A stretch of 56,423 bases of DNA from Spirochaetota bacterium (GCA_034190085.1 JAXHTS010000066.1:1-56423); one strand, 5' to 3'. Positions 28,447 through 38,435 are shown, numbered from the stretch's first letter. A program made the numbers and translations. The notes: generated by a model not told the origin, from the letters alone.

Positions 28447-29778
28447 TTAAACATTGAACTTTTCAATGAAGCCTTTCATATTTGCCTGATTCTCTAAAGA
28501 AAAAATATCTTCAACGATCTCTATTGTTTTCGCCTCACCCAAAATTGGACTGCACAAATCAAGGAACTTGGCTTTGATCTTATCCTTCTTAACTTCATAT
28601 TCTGGTATCTCCTGTAATATATCAGAAAAAGCCGAATTTACCCTTCCATCCTTTGTCTCTATCTCCACAGTGGACTCTAGCCCCAGTTTTTGGTCATCTA
28701 AAACAAGTGATATCTTTGTCATCAAATCCTTAATTTTCTGGTCATTAACCTTTTCATCAGTAAATGCCTGCATTCCAGTGTTCCCTCTCAAAAGAGCATT
28801 GGCCACACAATATGGAATGCTGAATTTACCTTCAAGTCCTGTATTTACTTCAGTTTTGCCTGCAGCATCACACGAAAGTTGTGAAGAACTAATCTTTATC
28901 GACTCTATATCATCCAGGTTTATGTTTTCCTTTTGTACAATATTCCTTGCTGCCTCAATTGGCGAGTGGGTAGCATGACAGGATGCATGATATTTCTGGG
29001 CTATATTCTCCACCTCCCATGTCTTACCCAGTGTATTGATGACATCCTCATTCTCCTGCCCCTTTAACACCTGAAAAAAGCCATGTGCTCCTTCGAGAAT
29101 ATCATCAGCGCTTGTAAAACCTTCCCTTGCCAATAGGGCGGATAAGAGTCCAGCATCAGATGATTTGCCAGCATGAAAGGGCTTACACATTGTGCCGAAT
29201 ACCCTCTTCAGTCCAGAGGCCTGTGTTCCTGCAATACCAAGCGCATTAACTGTCTGCTCTTCATTAAGCCCCAAAAGTCTCGCGCAAGCGGCTGCTGAGG
29301 CAAAATGACCCAGAGTGGATGTGCCATGCCATCCTATTAAATAATGCTCTCCGCCAGCGCACATTCCAACAGTTGCTCCTACTTTTATCCCTATAATATA
29401 AGCGGTCAAAAAATCATGCCCACTCTTCTCTTTCCATTCTGATATTGCAAGAATTGACGGGAAAATGGTTACAGAGGGATGACCCAAAAAGGTCGCTAAT
29501 GTGTCATCATAATCAAGAGCATGTGAGGCTGATCCATTGATCAGCGTGGCCTGACTAACGGTTTTTTTCATATTATGACCAATTATTGAAGCCTGCTCAA
29601 ATCCCCCCATCTGATCCGCATATCGGATCAATTTCTCCACAAGGGGATCATCCTTAGCCGCCATGGTTACAGCAAGCCAATCCATAAAAGCCACCTTGGA
29701 ATGATCATAAGCAGCGGAAGGAATGTCGGTTTCTTTTGTATCAACAATAAACTTAGCAATAGTCTTAGTCAAACCCAT
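28447..29778 (-). CDS. MmgE/PrpD family protein
   Basis: This protein of about 443 residues belongs to the family of 2-methylcitrate dehydratase, cis-aconitate decarboxylase and iminodisuccinate epimerase. It shows the family core: SASHALDYDDTLATFLGHPS, TSTLGHFASAAACARLLGL, and the MCKPFHAGKSSDAGLLSALLA segment, each in the right order, then HATHSPIEAA near the C-terminal lid. GGAGG upstream favours the ATG at 29778 over one at 29805. It lies between three TRAP receptors and dctQM, so it probably acts on the imported acid: dehydration, decarboxylation or epimerisation of a branched di- or tricarboxylate. The exact reaction cannot be assigned. Confidence 0.88.
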   Translation of the reverse strand: MGLTKTIAKFIVDTKETDIPSAAYDHSKVAFMDWLAVTMAAKDDPLVEKLIRYADQMGGFEQASIIGHNMKKTVSQATLINGSASHALDYDDTLATFLGHPSVTIFPSILAISEWKEKSGHDFLTAYIIGIKVGATVGMCAGGEHYLIGWHGTSTLGHFASAAACARLLGLNEEQTVNALGIAGTQASGLKRVFGTMCKPFHAGKSSDAGLLSALLAREGFTSADDILEGAHGFFQVLKGQENEDVINTLGKTWEVENIAQKYHASCHATHSPIEAARNIVQKENINLDDIESIKISSSQLSCDAAGKTEVNTGLEGKFSIPYCVANALLRGNTGMQAFTDEKVNDQKIKDLMTKISLVLDDQKLGLESTVEIETKDGRVNSAFSDILQEIPEYEVKKDKIKAKFLDLCSPILGEAKTIEIVEDIFSLENQANMKGFIEKFNV

Positions 29779-29888
29779 TGATCTGCCTCCAGTAATCATC
29801 AACAATAAATATTATCTTTAAATATTCTAATTGGCCTAGCACGTACTAGGATAAACTTAACCTTAGGTAAACAATGACCTAAATTTCC

Positions 29889-29934
29889 ACCGTCCAGACT
29901 GCTTGAAAACTAAATCTAGCCCTTAAAATGTCAA
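29889..29934 (-). promoter_or_regulatory. Candidate MmgE/PrpD promoter and operator
   Basis: On the minus strand TTGACA (29934-29929) is followed 24 nt later by AAGCAGTCTGGACGGT (29904-29889), about 110 nt before the ATG at 29778. The same pair occurs before sdhA. It suggests that MmgE/PrpD and dctQM can be transcribed separately from the upstream receptor genes. Confidence 0.4.
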
Positions 29935-30008
29935 GAAAAAATAGAAAAAAATAAAAAAACTATAAGTAACTGTTCAACAATCGTGCACACATAATGAAAA
30001 TATGACCT

Positions 30009-31049
30009 TCACCTCTTTTTACCTTTCTTTGCTCGGTAGTCTTTTATATGACCCAAAACCTCATCTAAGAGTTCCCTTGAATACACCTTACCAGCCATAT
30101 TATCCCATACTGGCCTCGTCCTCTTTTTGAAAACCTCAATCTCCTTAGGAGTCATCTTTACCTCAATACAACCATAATCAATCATACCCCTCTTAGCTTC
30201 TTCTGATAGTGTAACCGCTTCTTTTTCAAATATTTTCTCAACCTTCACCCATAATTTCTGAATACCCTTCTGCTGATTCGACGGTAGTTTGTTCCACTCC
30301 TTCAGTAATACGATAAATACAGCCTGATCATATCGAATTGGAATTGGATTCAAATACTTTGTAATTGGATAAAGTTGCGCAGCCAGCCACCAGATAGAGG
30401 GTGATATAGCTCCATCTACCACACCTGACCTCATGGAAGGCACAACCTCAGGGACATTTACAGGAATTGGACTCGCTCCAAGAGCCTTTAACACCTCCAC
30501 TTCAAGAGGGCCATGCCAAGTAAGAAATTTGCTTTTTTCGAAATCCTCAGGTCGCCTCATTGGATATTTCGCCGAATAAAAATGTTCATCAAAGCTTCCC
30601 ATTGCTAATAATTTAAATCCATTCTTTTCCGTCAATTTATATATTGTAGGCCTTATCTTCTCCCTTACATGACAGACTTCCTCTAAATCATTAAAGATGA
30701 AGGGTAGCTCCAATACAGATATTCCGGGACATACCATTGCATTGGACGTTCCTGAAATCATCGCCCCTTGCAGTTGACCAATCCGCATCTTAGCCACATA
30801 ATCCTCTTCATCTCCCATCACTCCACCCATATACCAGACAAATTTTAGATCACCATTAGTCAATTTTAGAACATCACGCGTCATATCCACGGTCAAAATA
30901 CTCACCATCTTTATTGTATCCTGACCCAGGGTTGCCCATTTCCATACATGCTTAGGCTTTTTTGCCGCAATTACCTTTGAAACACAAAACCCAACTAGGA
31001 ACAATCCCAATAAAACTGACGAAAACAAATAAATTCTCCTCTTCTTCAT
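30009..31049 (-). CDS. dctP: TRAP transporter substrate-binding protein, DctP family (paralogue B)
   Basis: This 346-residue periplasmic receptor has a signal segment at about residues 7-27. It is very close to the products of 361-1395 and 32485-33510: KWATLGQDTIKM, KFVWYMGGVMGDEEDYVAKM, LTWHGPLEVEVLKALGASP and VPSMRSGVVDGAISPS. The last contains the family arginine expected to bind a substrate carboxylate. It lies 230 bp upstream of MmgE/PrpD on the same strand and 82 bp downstream of paralogue C. Ligand unknown. Confidence 0.92.
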   Translation of the reverse strand: MKKRRIYLFSSVLLGLFLVGFCVSKVIAAKKPKHVWKWATLGQDTIKMVSILTVDMTRDVLKLTNGDLKFVWYMGGVMGDEEDYVAKMRIGQLQGAMISGTSNAMVCPGISVLELPFIFNDLEEVCHVREKIRPTIYKLTEKNGFKLLAMGSFDEHFYSAKYPMRRPEDFEKSKFLTWHGPLEVEVLKALGASPIPVNVPEVVPSMRSGVVDGAISPSIWWLAAQLYPITKYLNPIPIRYDQAVFIVLLKEWNKLPSNQQKGIQKLWVKVEKIFEKEAVTLSEEAKRGMIDYGCIEVKMTPKEIEVFKKRTRPVWDNMAGKVYSRELLDEVLGHIKDYRAKKGKKR

Positions 31050-31130
31050 TTAAATACCTCCCCTCTTTCTATATTTATATATATCTAATTAGCATATCAT
31101 ATTCAAATTTAACTTCTGATTTTGAATTAC

Positions 31131-32174
31131 CTAACCCCTCCAATCCATTGCACGATACATTTCCAAATGGTTCATCACTTCATCCAACAATTCCTGAGAA
31201 TATACCCTTCCAGCCACCATTTCCCAAAGTGGCTTTGTCTTAATTCTAAATAACTCGATCTCCTCTGAAGTCATCTTGACTTCCTCACATCCATAATCAA
31301 TCATCCCCTGAAGCGCATCAGTGCAGACTTGACGACCTTCATTGTTTAAACGATTCTCTACATCTGATGCGATAATTAAAATAGCTGTCTTATATTTATC
31401 AGGGATTCTATTCCATGTCTTCAATAAGACTACAAATAATCCTGTGTCATATCTAATTGGAATAGGATTTATATACTTTGTAATACGATAGAGTTGTGTT
31501 GTTAACCACCAGCAGGATGGAGATATGCAACTATCCACCACACCTGCCCTTATTGAAGGGACAATCTCTGAAATACTCAATGGAACTGGCGTCGCCCCAA
31601 GAGCCTTTAATAACTCCACCTCCAAAGAGCCGTGCCATGTTAAAATTTTGCTCTTCTCAAAATCCTCAGGTGTCCTTAAGGGATATTTTGTTGAATATAG
31701 ATGTTCGAAACCTACATCTATCATTGCTATGACCTTGAATTTATTTTTTTCTGCAATTTTATCTATCCTAGACCTCATCTTTTTTCTAACATATATCACC
31801 TCATCCCAATTATCAAAGAGGAAGGGGAGTTCTAATACAGATATACCAGGACATATAACCTCATTTATAGGTCCAATAATCCCAGCTCCCTGCAATTGAC
31901 CACTCTTCATTTTCTCGATATAATCCTTCTCATCTCCCATTATGCCTCCACCATACCAGACAAATTTCATATCCCAATTAGTAGTTTCCATAACCCTTTG
32001 AGTAAAATATAGTGTTAAAATATTTATCATTCTGATTGTTTCCTGATTATGCATAGCCAACTTCCAAACATACTTAGGCTTTCTATCCGCCATTAAGTTG
32101 GTTATGCTATAACTACAAATAAGTAATCCCAATAAGACTAAATATAATTGATTTAATCTCATCAACTTCATCAT
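31131..32174 (-). CDS. dctP: TRAP transporter substrate-binding protein, DctP family (paralogue C, divergent)
   Basis: This 347-residue receptor has an N-terminal hydrophobic segment (about 8-28). It keeps the family frame (LTWHGSLEVELLKALGATP, VPSIRAGVVDSCISPSCWW) but is clearly the most divergent of the four. NQETIRM replaces GQDTIKM, GIIGPINEVICPG replaces the usual AMISGTSNA region, and DSCISPSCWW adds two cysteines where the others read DGAISPS. These changes fall around the predicted ligand pocket, so it may bind a different acid. It is the middle gene of three adjacent receptors. Confidence 0.88.
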   Translation of the reverse strand: MMKLMRLNQLYLVLLGLLICSYSITNLMADRKPKYVWKLAMHNQETIRMINILTLYFTQRVMETTNWDMKFVWYGGGIMGDEKDYIEKMKSGQLQGAGIIGPINEVICPGISVLELPFLFDNWDEVIYVRKKMRSRIDKIAEKNKFKVIAMIDVGFEHLYSTKYPLRTPEDFEKSKILTWHGSLEVELLKALGATPVPLSISEIVPSIRAGVVDSCISPSCWWLTTQLYRITKYINPIPIRYDTGLFVVLLKTWNRIPDKYKTAILIIASDVENRLNNEGRQVCTDALQGMIDYGCEEVKMTSEEIELFRIKTKPLWEMVAGRVYSQELLDEVMNHLEMYRAMDWRG

Positions 32175-32484
32175 AAATACCTCACTTTTATTTATGATAT
32201 AATTGTAACACTCTTTAACATTGCAATGTCGTAACGTTTTGGAGGGATTAGCAATTAGACTAAGGTGTGGGAAAGAGATGGAATAATTCTTTCTTAATAA
32301 GCCAAAGACATAGAATATATAATATATTCAATAGCGATTAATTATGTGAAGCCAATAATCTCTCAATTATTCTTCACTTCCCCAATTTTTTTATCAATAG
32401 ACTTAATCCTCTCCCCCGAAAAGTCATTACCTCAAAAGGAAAAAGCAATATCCCCTATTTAATTACATCACCGTTATCAACAGG
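32175..32484. other. Gap with a hairpin between two TRAP receptor genes
   Basis: No gene is seen. GTGAAGCCAATAAT (32346-32359) and ATTATTCTTCAC (32366-32377) form an imperfect stem about 110 nt after the stop of the receptor gene 32485-33510. No T run follows on the minus strand. It could attenuate or stabilise the transcript between the two receptors. Confidence 0.35.
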
Positions 32485-33510
32485 CTATCGCTTTCTGGCT
32501 CGATACTTATTTCTATGTGCCAATACTTCCTCATATAAAGCCTTGGGATACAGCTTTCCAGCCATATTATCCCAAACTGGTCTGGTCCTCTTCTTGAAGA
32601 CCTCAATCTCCTCAGGTGTCATCTTTACCTCTGTACATCCATATTTAATCATTCCTATTTTTGCCTCCTCCAGCACCTTATAAGTCTCGCGATCAAAGGT
32701 CTTCTCTAATTTTATAGCTATCTGCTCAATAGCTTTTCTCTGAGAGACTGGCAGCTTAATCCATTCCTTCAATACAACTATTATAACACCCGTATCAAAC
32801 CTAATAATTAGTGGGTTGATATACTTTGTTATTGTGTAGAGTTGCGCAGCCAACCACCAAGCGGATGGAGATATTGCTCCATCGACAACACCTGATCTCA
32901 TTGATGGAACAACCTCTGGCACGTTTACAGGAATTGGACTAGCCCCAAGAGCCTTCAAAACCTCAACCTCCAGTGGGCCATGCCATGTCAATATTTTACT
33001 CTTCCTAAAATCTTCTGGATTTCTTAAGGGATATTTTGCTGAATAGAAATGCTCATCCAAACATGCCATAGCTAATACCTTAAAGCCATTTTTTTCAGAA
33101 ATTTTTTCAATTTTAGGCTTCATCTTATCTCTTACATAACGCGCTTCCTCATAACTATCGAAAAGAAAAGGCAGCTCCATCACAGATATCCCAGGACAGA
33201 CAGTTGCATTAGATGTTCCTGTAATCATTGCCCCTTGCAGTTGACCAATCCTCATCTTTGCAACATAATCTTCCTCGTCTCCCATCACCCCGCCCATATA
33301 CCAGACAAACTTAAGATCCCCATTCGTTGCTTTTAGGACATCCTGGGTAAAATCTACTGTGATAACACTTACCATTTTAATTGAGTCCTGACCCAGCGAT
33401 GCCCATTTCCAAACATACTTTGGCTTTTTTTCAGCCATTAAGATAGATAAGCAAAAAGCAAAAAGCAGAAACCCTGATAAAAATACTAACGAATAAACCA
33501 TCCTCCTCAT
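32485..33510 (-). CDS. dctP: TRAP transporter substrate-binding protein, DctP family (paralogue D)
   Basis: This 341-residue receptor is the first gene of the TRAP operon. A signal segment (about 5-26) precedes KPKYVWKWASLGQDSIKM, KFVWYMGGVMGDEEDYVAKM, LTWHGPLEVEVLKALGASP and VPSMRSGVVDGAISPS, so it is nearly interchangeable with paralogue B over most of its length. Differences gather in the C-terminal third. Such close duplicates point to recent expansion, either for dosage or for related ligands. GGAGG-like AGGAGGT lies just upstream of the ATG. Confidence 0.92.
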   Translation of the reverse strand: MRRMVYSLVFLSGFLLFAFCLSILMAEKKPKYVWKWASLGQDSIKMVSVITVDFTQDVLKATNGDLKFVWYMGGVMGDEEDYVAKMRIGQLQGAMITGTSNATVCPGISVMELPFLFDSYEEARYVRDKMKPKIEKISEKNGFKVLAMACLDEHFYSAKYPLRNPEDFRKSKILTWHGPLEVEVLKALGASPIPVNVPEVVPSMRSGVVDGAISPSAWWLAAQLYTITKYINPLIIRFDTGVIIVVLKEWIKLPVSQRKAIEQIAIKLEKTFDRETYKVLEEAKIGMIKYGCTEVKMTPEEIEVFKKRTRPVWDNMAGKLYPKALYEEVLAHRNKYRARKR

Positions 33511-34446
33511 CTTAAGACCTCCTAATTATCTTATTTTGTTATTTCTTAAAAGTGTGAAGATGAAATGGGGCGACCACCCTAAAAAAACACTTAAAATGTC
33601 CAACATCCTCTAACTAACACCAAGAATTAAACTACATAATTGGTTATTCACAAAACCATAGCCTTCTATATTTAGCTTTTGTTGTATAATTCCAATTATT
33701 TATTAAGTCTAATTATGATGGATATACAGGATAACAGTCTATTCATACCTCTCCTTTAGGTGTAACACTGCTTTAAGGACATTATTGAGACTTGGCATAT
33801 GTGGATACTTCCACCACCCTTTGCCAATAAAGTTGATTAAACTCTACCTTCACTTTTTAAGAATTAATTTACATTTACATAACCTTATTTGACATCTGGT
33901 TATCTTATAAATTAAATCGCCTTCTTAATCAGAAAATCACTTTTGATAGACAGGTTCACGACGAGGCAAGCTAAAACGCTACTTTGACATGCTAATAAGC
34001 AATGGCGGGATTATCTATAGCCTTAAATAAATAGCATTGACGAAATATCTTGATAAAAATATTGACCAATTCACATAATTGGTGTGACAAACCATCTTCA
34101 CCAAGAATTAAGGTGGTTATATTGCGATAAAAATACAACATTATTATATTCACACAAGCACTTTTTTTCAAATCGCTTTATAGACCTGAACTCTTAATAT
34201 ATTCAGGAATTATTACAACATAAAAATTTATACGAATTTTTATATACAAAACTATGGGATGTGTAACCCGATTTCAATAGCCATTATATTGTGAAGAATC
34301 AAATGAATTTTTTGATTCCGATATAAAATATACAATTATCTAAAAAATAGATTGCAGTTCGCATACCCATTATCCAAAGTTATAATCATTGAAACATTAT
34401 ACAAAGCAATTGAAAAGCCTGAGATAACGATAATTTGGAGTAGAGA
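33511..34446. other. 936-bp intergenic region with an inverted repeat and a short orphan reading frame
   Basis: No complete gene is seen between the divergent TRAP operon and purL. ACCAATT (34065-34071) and AATTGGT (34077-34083) form an operator-like palindrome with a 5-nt spacer. On the minus strand 33843-33740 is open and reads FIGKGWWKYPHMPSLNNVL before ending in KERYE. It has no start codon and looks like the tail of a lost gene, but I do not recognise the family. Confidence 0.35.
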
Positions 34447-37431
34447 ATGGGATGTTCAAAAATCAGAATAGAGGTTTTTTATATAATACCCGATTCACGA
34501 GAAGATATCCTTCTGAAAAAAATTAACCGATTAGGATTTCACCTAAATAGAATATTCATCACTGACAATTATCTCATCAATGCAGATTTATCCAATGAAG
34601 ATATACTTAGGATTGCCAAGTCTATAATACAGCCCGTTACACAGGACTATAAAATAAACATACCCCACTACCCAGATTCATTTGATTATGCAGTTGAGAT
34701 AGGATTTTTGCCGGGAGTTACAGATAATATATCCAATACAGCAAGAGAAACAATCGAAGATCTTCTGAAGAAAAAATTTGAACCTCAGAAGTCGATTTTC
34801 ACATCAAAAACATATTTCTTCAGCGGAAATATAAGCAGAGAGGAGGCCTACAGCATTGGTCTGGAATTGCACAATCCACTGATTCACAGAATGCATTTAT
34901 TATCTCATGATGATTATCTCAAAAACGATGGAATGGGATTGGAATTACCTGTTGTAAGGATGAGAGAGCGATCGGAGTCCATTGAGGTCGATATGGAAAT
35001 GTCAGATGATGATCTAATGATATTGGGCAAGGAAGGCATAGCCGATGAAGATGGGAAAAGAAGGGGCACACTTGCACTGGATATGCTATCGCTTAAAGCA
35101 ATCAGGGATTACTTCAAGTATAAGGAATGCAGAAATCCCACAGATATTGAGCTTGAATCCATTGCTCAAACCTGGAGCGAGCACTGCAAGCATAGAATAT
35201 TCGCCTCAAGGCTGGATGATATTGATGAAGGCATATTTAAGAGGTATATTAAACAGGCTACAGAGAGGATTATTAGTGATAGGGGGGATGATTTTTGCGT
35301 TTCAGTATTTGAAGATAATTCTGGCGGGATAAAATTTGACGAAAATTATGTAATCTCCGATAAAGTAGAAACCCATAATAGCCCAAGCGCTCTTGATCCA
35401 TTCGGCGGTGCCATAACAGGCATTGTTGGAGTGAACAGGGATACTATTGGATTTGGGCTCGGCGCAAAACCAATAGCCAATAGATTCGGATTCTGCTTCG
35501 CTTCCCCCTTTGACAATAGATCCTTATACAGGGATAAAGATGAGAACTCAAAGTTACTCCCCCCGAGGAGAATAATGGAGGGTGTAATCCATGGAGTAAA
35601 TGTAGGTGGGAACTGTTCAGGGATTCCTACTCCTCAGGGTTTTATATATTTTGATGAGAGATACAGGGGCAAGCCATTGGTTTTTGTTGGGACAATTGGA
35701 CTCATTCCTCGATATATAAACGGAAAATCTTCTGTTCATAAATGCGCCAGAGACGGCGATAATATAGTCGTTATAGGCGGCAGGGTTGGACGCGATGGAA
35801 TTCATGGAGCAACCTTCTCTTCTGAGGCCCTCACCCATGGCAGCCCTGCTACAGCGGTTCAAATAGGAGATCCTATTACGCAGAAAAAGTTTTCAGATGC
35901 CATTACAAAGGAGGCGATGGATAAGCGTTTATATAATTCAATAACAGATAATGGAGCTGGTGGATTATCCTGCTCAGTTGCAGAGATGGGTAGAGAGTCG
36001 GGAGGATTTGAGGTTAACCTCAATAAGGTGCCGCTTAAATACTCTGGTCTTGCCCCATGGCAGATTTGGGTGAGCGAATCTCAAGAAAGGATGACATTAG
36101 CAGTTCCACCAGAAAAACTTGAAGAATTTATTGGTCTAATGGAGAGAAGAGGGGTGGAGACTGCGGTTATCGGACGATTTAATAATACAGGCAGGGGAGT
36201 GGTTGCCTTTAATGGCAGGAAAATCTTTGATCTGGATATGCAATTTTTACATGAAGGGCTGCCGCAAAAAATACTAAAGACTAATTATAATAAAAAGTCA
36301 AATCCCTATCCTCCCTTCCCTAAACCTGATAATCTAACAAAAGTATTTTGTGATATGATTAGCAGATTAAACACATCCTCCTTTGAGTTTATCTCCTCAC
36401 AATATGATCATGAGGTCCAGGCTGGTTCAGTAATAAAACCCCTCCAGGGAAGGGGTAGAGCGAACAGCAATGCAACTGTAATAAAGCCACAACTGGATTC
36501 CCTCAAGGGAGTGGTAATATCACAGGGGCTCTATCCATCCTATGGCGACATTGATACTTATTGGATGGCAGCATGTTCTATTGATACTGCTATTAGGAAC
36601 GCCATTTCAGTGGGAGGAACATTGAAGAGAATCGCTTTGCTCGACAACTTTTGCTGGTGTGATTCTGAGAATCCGACAAGATTAGCTGAGTTAAAGGATG
36701 CTGCTAGAGCCTGTTATGATTTTGCTGTGGCTTACGGTACCCCCTATATTTCCGGAAAAGACAGCATGTTTAATGATTTCAGGGGATATGATGAAAACTA
36801 TGAAGAGGTATTCATTTCTATACCACCAACGCTTCTTATCTCCTCCATTGGCATAGTAGAGAATGTGAATAGATGTCAGACCATTGACTTCAAGTTTGAA
36901 GGAGATCAAATCTATATACTGGGCAAAACTGAAGATGAAATAGGTGGAAGCGAATACCTTGCTTATATAGGGGAAAAGACTTCAGGAAGAGGGTATATTG
37001 GAGATAATATCCCCAAAGTTGATTCAACAAAGAACATGGACCTGTATAAAGCCTTTGAGACTGCAACTGAACGAGAGCTATTAGCTTCCAGCATCAGCAT
37101 CGAGCGAGGGGGGATTGGTGTTGCTATCTCAAAATCAGCCATTGCAGGAATGCGTGGATTCACTTTAGACCTTTCAAGAATCCCGGCAAAAAAACACCTC
37201 AGAATCGATACGCTTCTGTACTCAGAATCCCAGGGCAGGTTTCTTGTCACAGTCAATCGATCAAAAATAATAGAATTTGAGAGGATATTTAGGGATTTGC
37301 CTGTCAAGCAAGTTGGGGAGGTGTTGAAGGATGATAGGATTGAGATAAAAAACGGAGATGATTCTAATTTAATAATGACAGATGTTATTAAATTGAGGGA
37401 TTCATATAAGGAGTTATTTAAAGATATGTAA
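34447..37431 (+). CDS. purL: Phosphoribosylformylglycinamidine synthase, PurS-PurL-type long form
   Basis: This 994-residue enzyme of purine synthesis converts FGAR to FGAM with ATP and ammonia. Residues 1 to about 160 look like two PurS-type domains (the second contains VEIGFLPGVTDNISNTARET). The PurL core follows: WSEHCKHRIF, VETHNSPSALDPFGGAITG, GGNCSGIPTPQGF, GRDGIHGATFSS, DNGAGGLSCSVAEMG and SESQERM. No glutaminase domain is present at the C-terminus, so a separate PurQ is needed. The size is between small PurL (about 740) and the full enzyme (about 1300). Similar lengths are, as I recall, usual in some Deltaproteobacteria. The nitroreductase gene follows 29 bp after the stop. Confidence 0.93.
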   Translation: MGCSKIRIEVFYIIPDSREDILLKKINRLGFHLNRIFITDNYLINADLSNEDILRIAKSIIQPVTQDYKINIPHYPDSFDYAVEIGFLPGVTDNISNTARETIEDLLKKKFEPQKSIFTSKTYFFSGNISREEAYSIGLELHNPLIHRMHLLSHDDYLKNDGMGLELPVVRMRERSESIEVDMEMSDDDLMILGKEGIADEDGKRRGTLALDMLSLKAIRDYFKYKECRNPTDIELESIAQTWSEHCKHRIFASRLDDIDEGIFKRYIKQATERIISDRGDDFCVSVFEDNSGGIKFDENYVISDKVETHNSPSALDPFGGAITGIVGVNRDTIGFGLGAKPIANRFGFCFASPFDNRSLYRDKDENSKLLPPRRIMEGVIHGVNVGGNCSGIPTPQGFIYFDERYRGKPLVFVGTIGLIPRYINGKSSVHKCARDGDNIVVIGGRVGRDGIHGATFSSEALTHGSPATAVQIGDPITQKKFSDAITKEAMDKRLYNSITDNGAGGLSCSVAEMGRESGGFEVNLNKVPLKYSGLAPWQIWVSESQERMTLAVPPEKLEEFIGLMERRGVETAVIGRFNNTGRGVVAFNGRKIFDLDMQFLHEGLPQKILKTNYNKKSNPYPPFPKPDNLTKVFCDMISRLNTSSFEFISSQYDHEVQAGSVIKPLQGRGRANSNATVIKPQLDSLKGVVISQGLYPSYGDIDTYWMAACSIDTAIRNAISVGGTLKRIALLDNFCWCDSENPTRLAELKDAARACYDFAVAYGTPYISGKDSMFNDFRGYDENYEEVFISIPPTLLISSIGIVENVNRCQTIDFKFEGDQIYILGKTEDEIGGSEYLAYIGEKTSGRGYIGDNIPKVDSTKNMDLYKAFETATERELLASSISIERGGIGVAISKSAIAGMRGFTLDLSRIPAKKHLRIDTLLYSESQGRFLVTVNRSKIIEFERIFRDLPVKQVGEVLKDDRIEIKNGDDSNLIMTDVIKLRDSYKELFKDM

Positions 37432-37460
37432 CAAGTTTATAAACACAGTTGGAGGTATTT

Positions 37461-38132
37461 ATGGAGTTAAAAGAGGCAATTAAGATTAGAAAGAGCATTA
37501 GAGGTTTTAAGCCTGATCCTGTATCTAAGAAAGTTTTATCCGAGATAATGGAGATATCAGTTCGCGCGCCCTCAGCGATGAACATTCAACCATGGGAGGT
37601 GCTAATAGTGGCTGGTGAGCCATTGGAAGAGATACGCAAGAGCAACATTGAGATGCTGAGCAGTGGCAAAATGCCTATCTCTGATTTCGGCGAAATGAAA
37701 CCATATGAAGGGGTTTATAAAGAACGTCAGAAGTCCCTCGGCATTGAATTGTATAGGTTATTGGGAATAGCCAGGGATGATAAACAAAAGAGAATGGAAT
37801 GGACGATGAAGGGCTTCGGTGTCTTTGATGCTCCTGCATTAATAATTCTTACAGCTGATGAGTGCTTGGAGACAAGAACGGCCAGTTCTGACATCGGTGG
37901 CCTTATTCAGACCATCTGCTTGACTGCTTTAGATTATGGTCTTGGAACCTGTATAAACGGACAAGGCATAATGTTTCCAGATGTTGTAAGAAAGGCTTTA
38001 GGCATTCCTGAATCGAAAAAATTGCATATTTGCATTGCCATTGGGTATCCAGACCTGGAACATCCAGCAAATAATCTGCAAAGCGAGAGGGAACCTATCG
38101 AAAACAACGTTACCTGGTTTGGTTTCGAGTAG
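37461..38132 (+). CDS. Nitroreductase family flavoprotein
   Basis: This protein of about 223 residues is an FMN-dependent oxidoreductase. RKSIRGFKPDPVSKKVLSEI and the RAPSAMNIQPWEVLIV FMN-binding segment open it. DIGGLIQTICLTALDYGLGTC and the AIGYPD motif near the end are standard. The ATG at 37461 follows GGAGGT at 37451-37456; an in-frame TTG at 37449 overlaps that site and is unlikely. It lies directly behind purL on the same strand, probably by readthrough rather than by shared function. The substrate cannot be predicted. Confidence 0.88.
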   Translation: MELKEAIKIRKSIRGFKPDPVSKKVLSEIMEISVRAPSAMNIQPWEVLIVAGEPLEEIRKSNIEMLSSGKMPISDFGEMKPYEGVYKERQKSLGIELYRLLGIARDDKQKRMEWTMKGFGVFDAPALIILTADECLETRTASSDIGGLIQTICLTALDYGLGTCINGQGIMFPDVVRKALGIPESKKLHICIAIGYPDLEHPANNLQSEREPIENNVTWFGFE

Positions 38133-38435
38133 ATGACTGATATAATTATGAATGTCCAGAAATAATATGAGGATTGAAACCTTGGGATAACGCCATGATT
38201 AAATGGTATAAGAGGAAGAGGCCTTGCTCATAACCCCTTTCATGGCGGATATTCTCCTTACATAACTTGAACGAAATATGCATAGGCAAATTATCATAGC
38301 GTTATCCATTGATTCATGCTGGAGTTGGTTCTGTTATTCACGAAAATTGAAAGCATATTCTGAAATACAACAATGGAAAAAACACACCTTCTTAGACCTC
38401 ATAATACTGTCATTATTGAGTCAGGCTAATGGTCA
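38133..38435. other. Convergent gap with a terminator-like inverted repeat
   Basis: No gene is seen. CGCCATGA (38191-38198) and TCATGGCG (38240-38247) are perfect 8-bp arms around 41 nt, located between the ends of the nitroreductase and the SDR gene. No T run follows, so this is only a weak terminator candidate. Confidence 0.3.
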
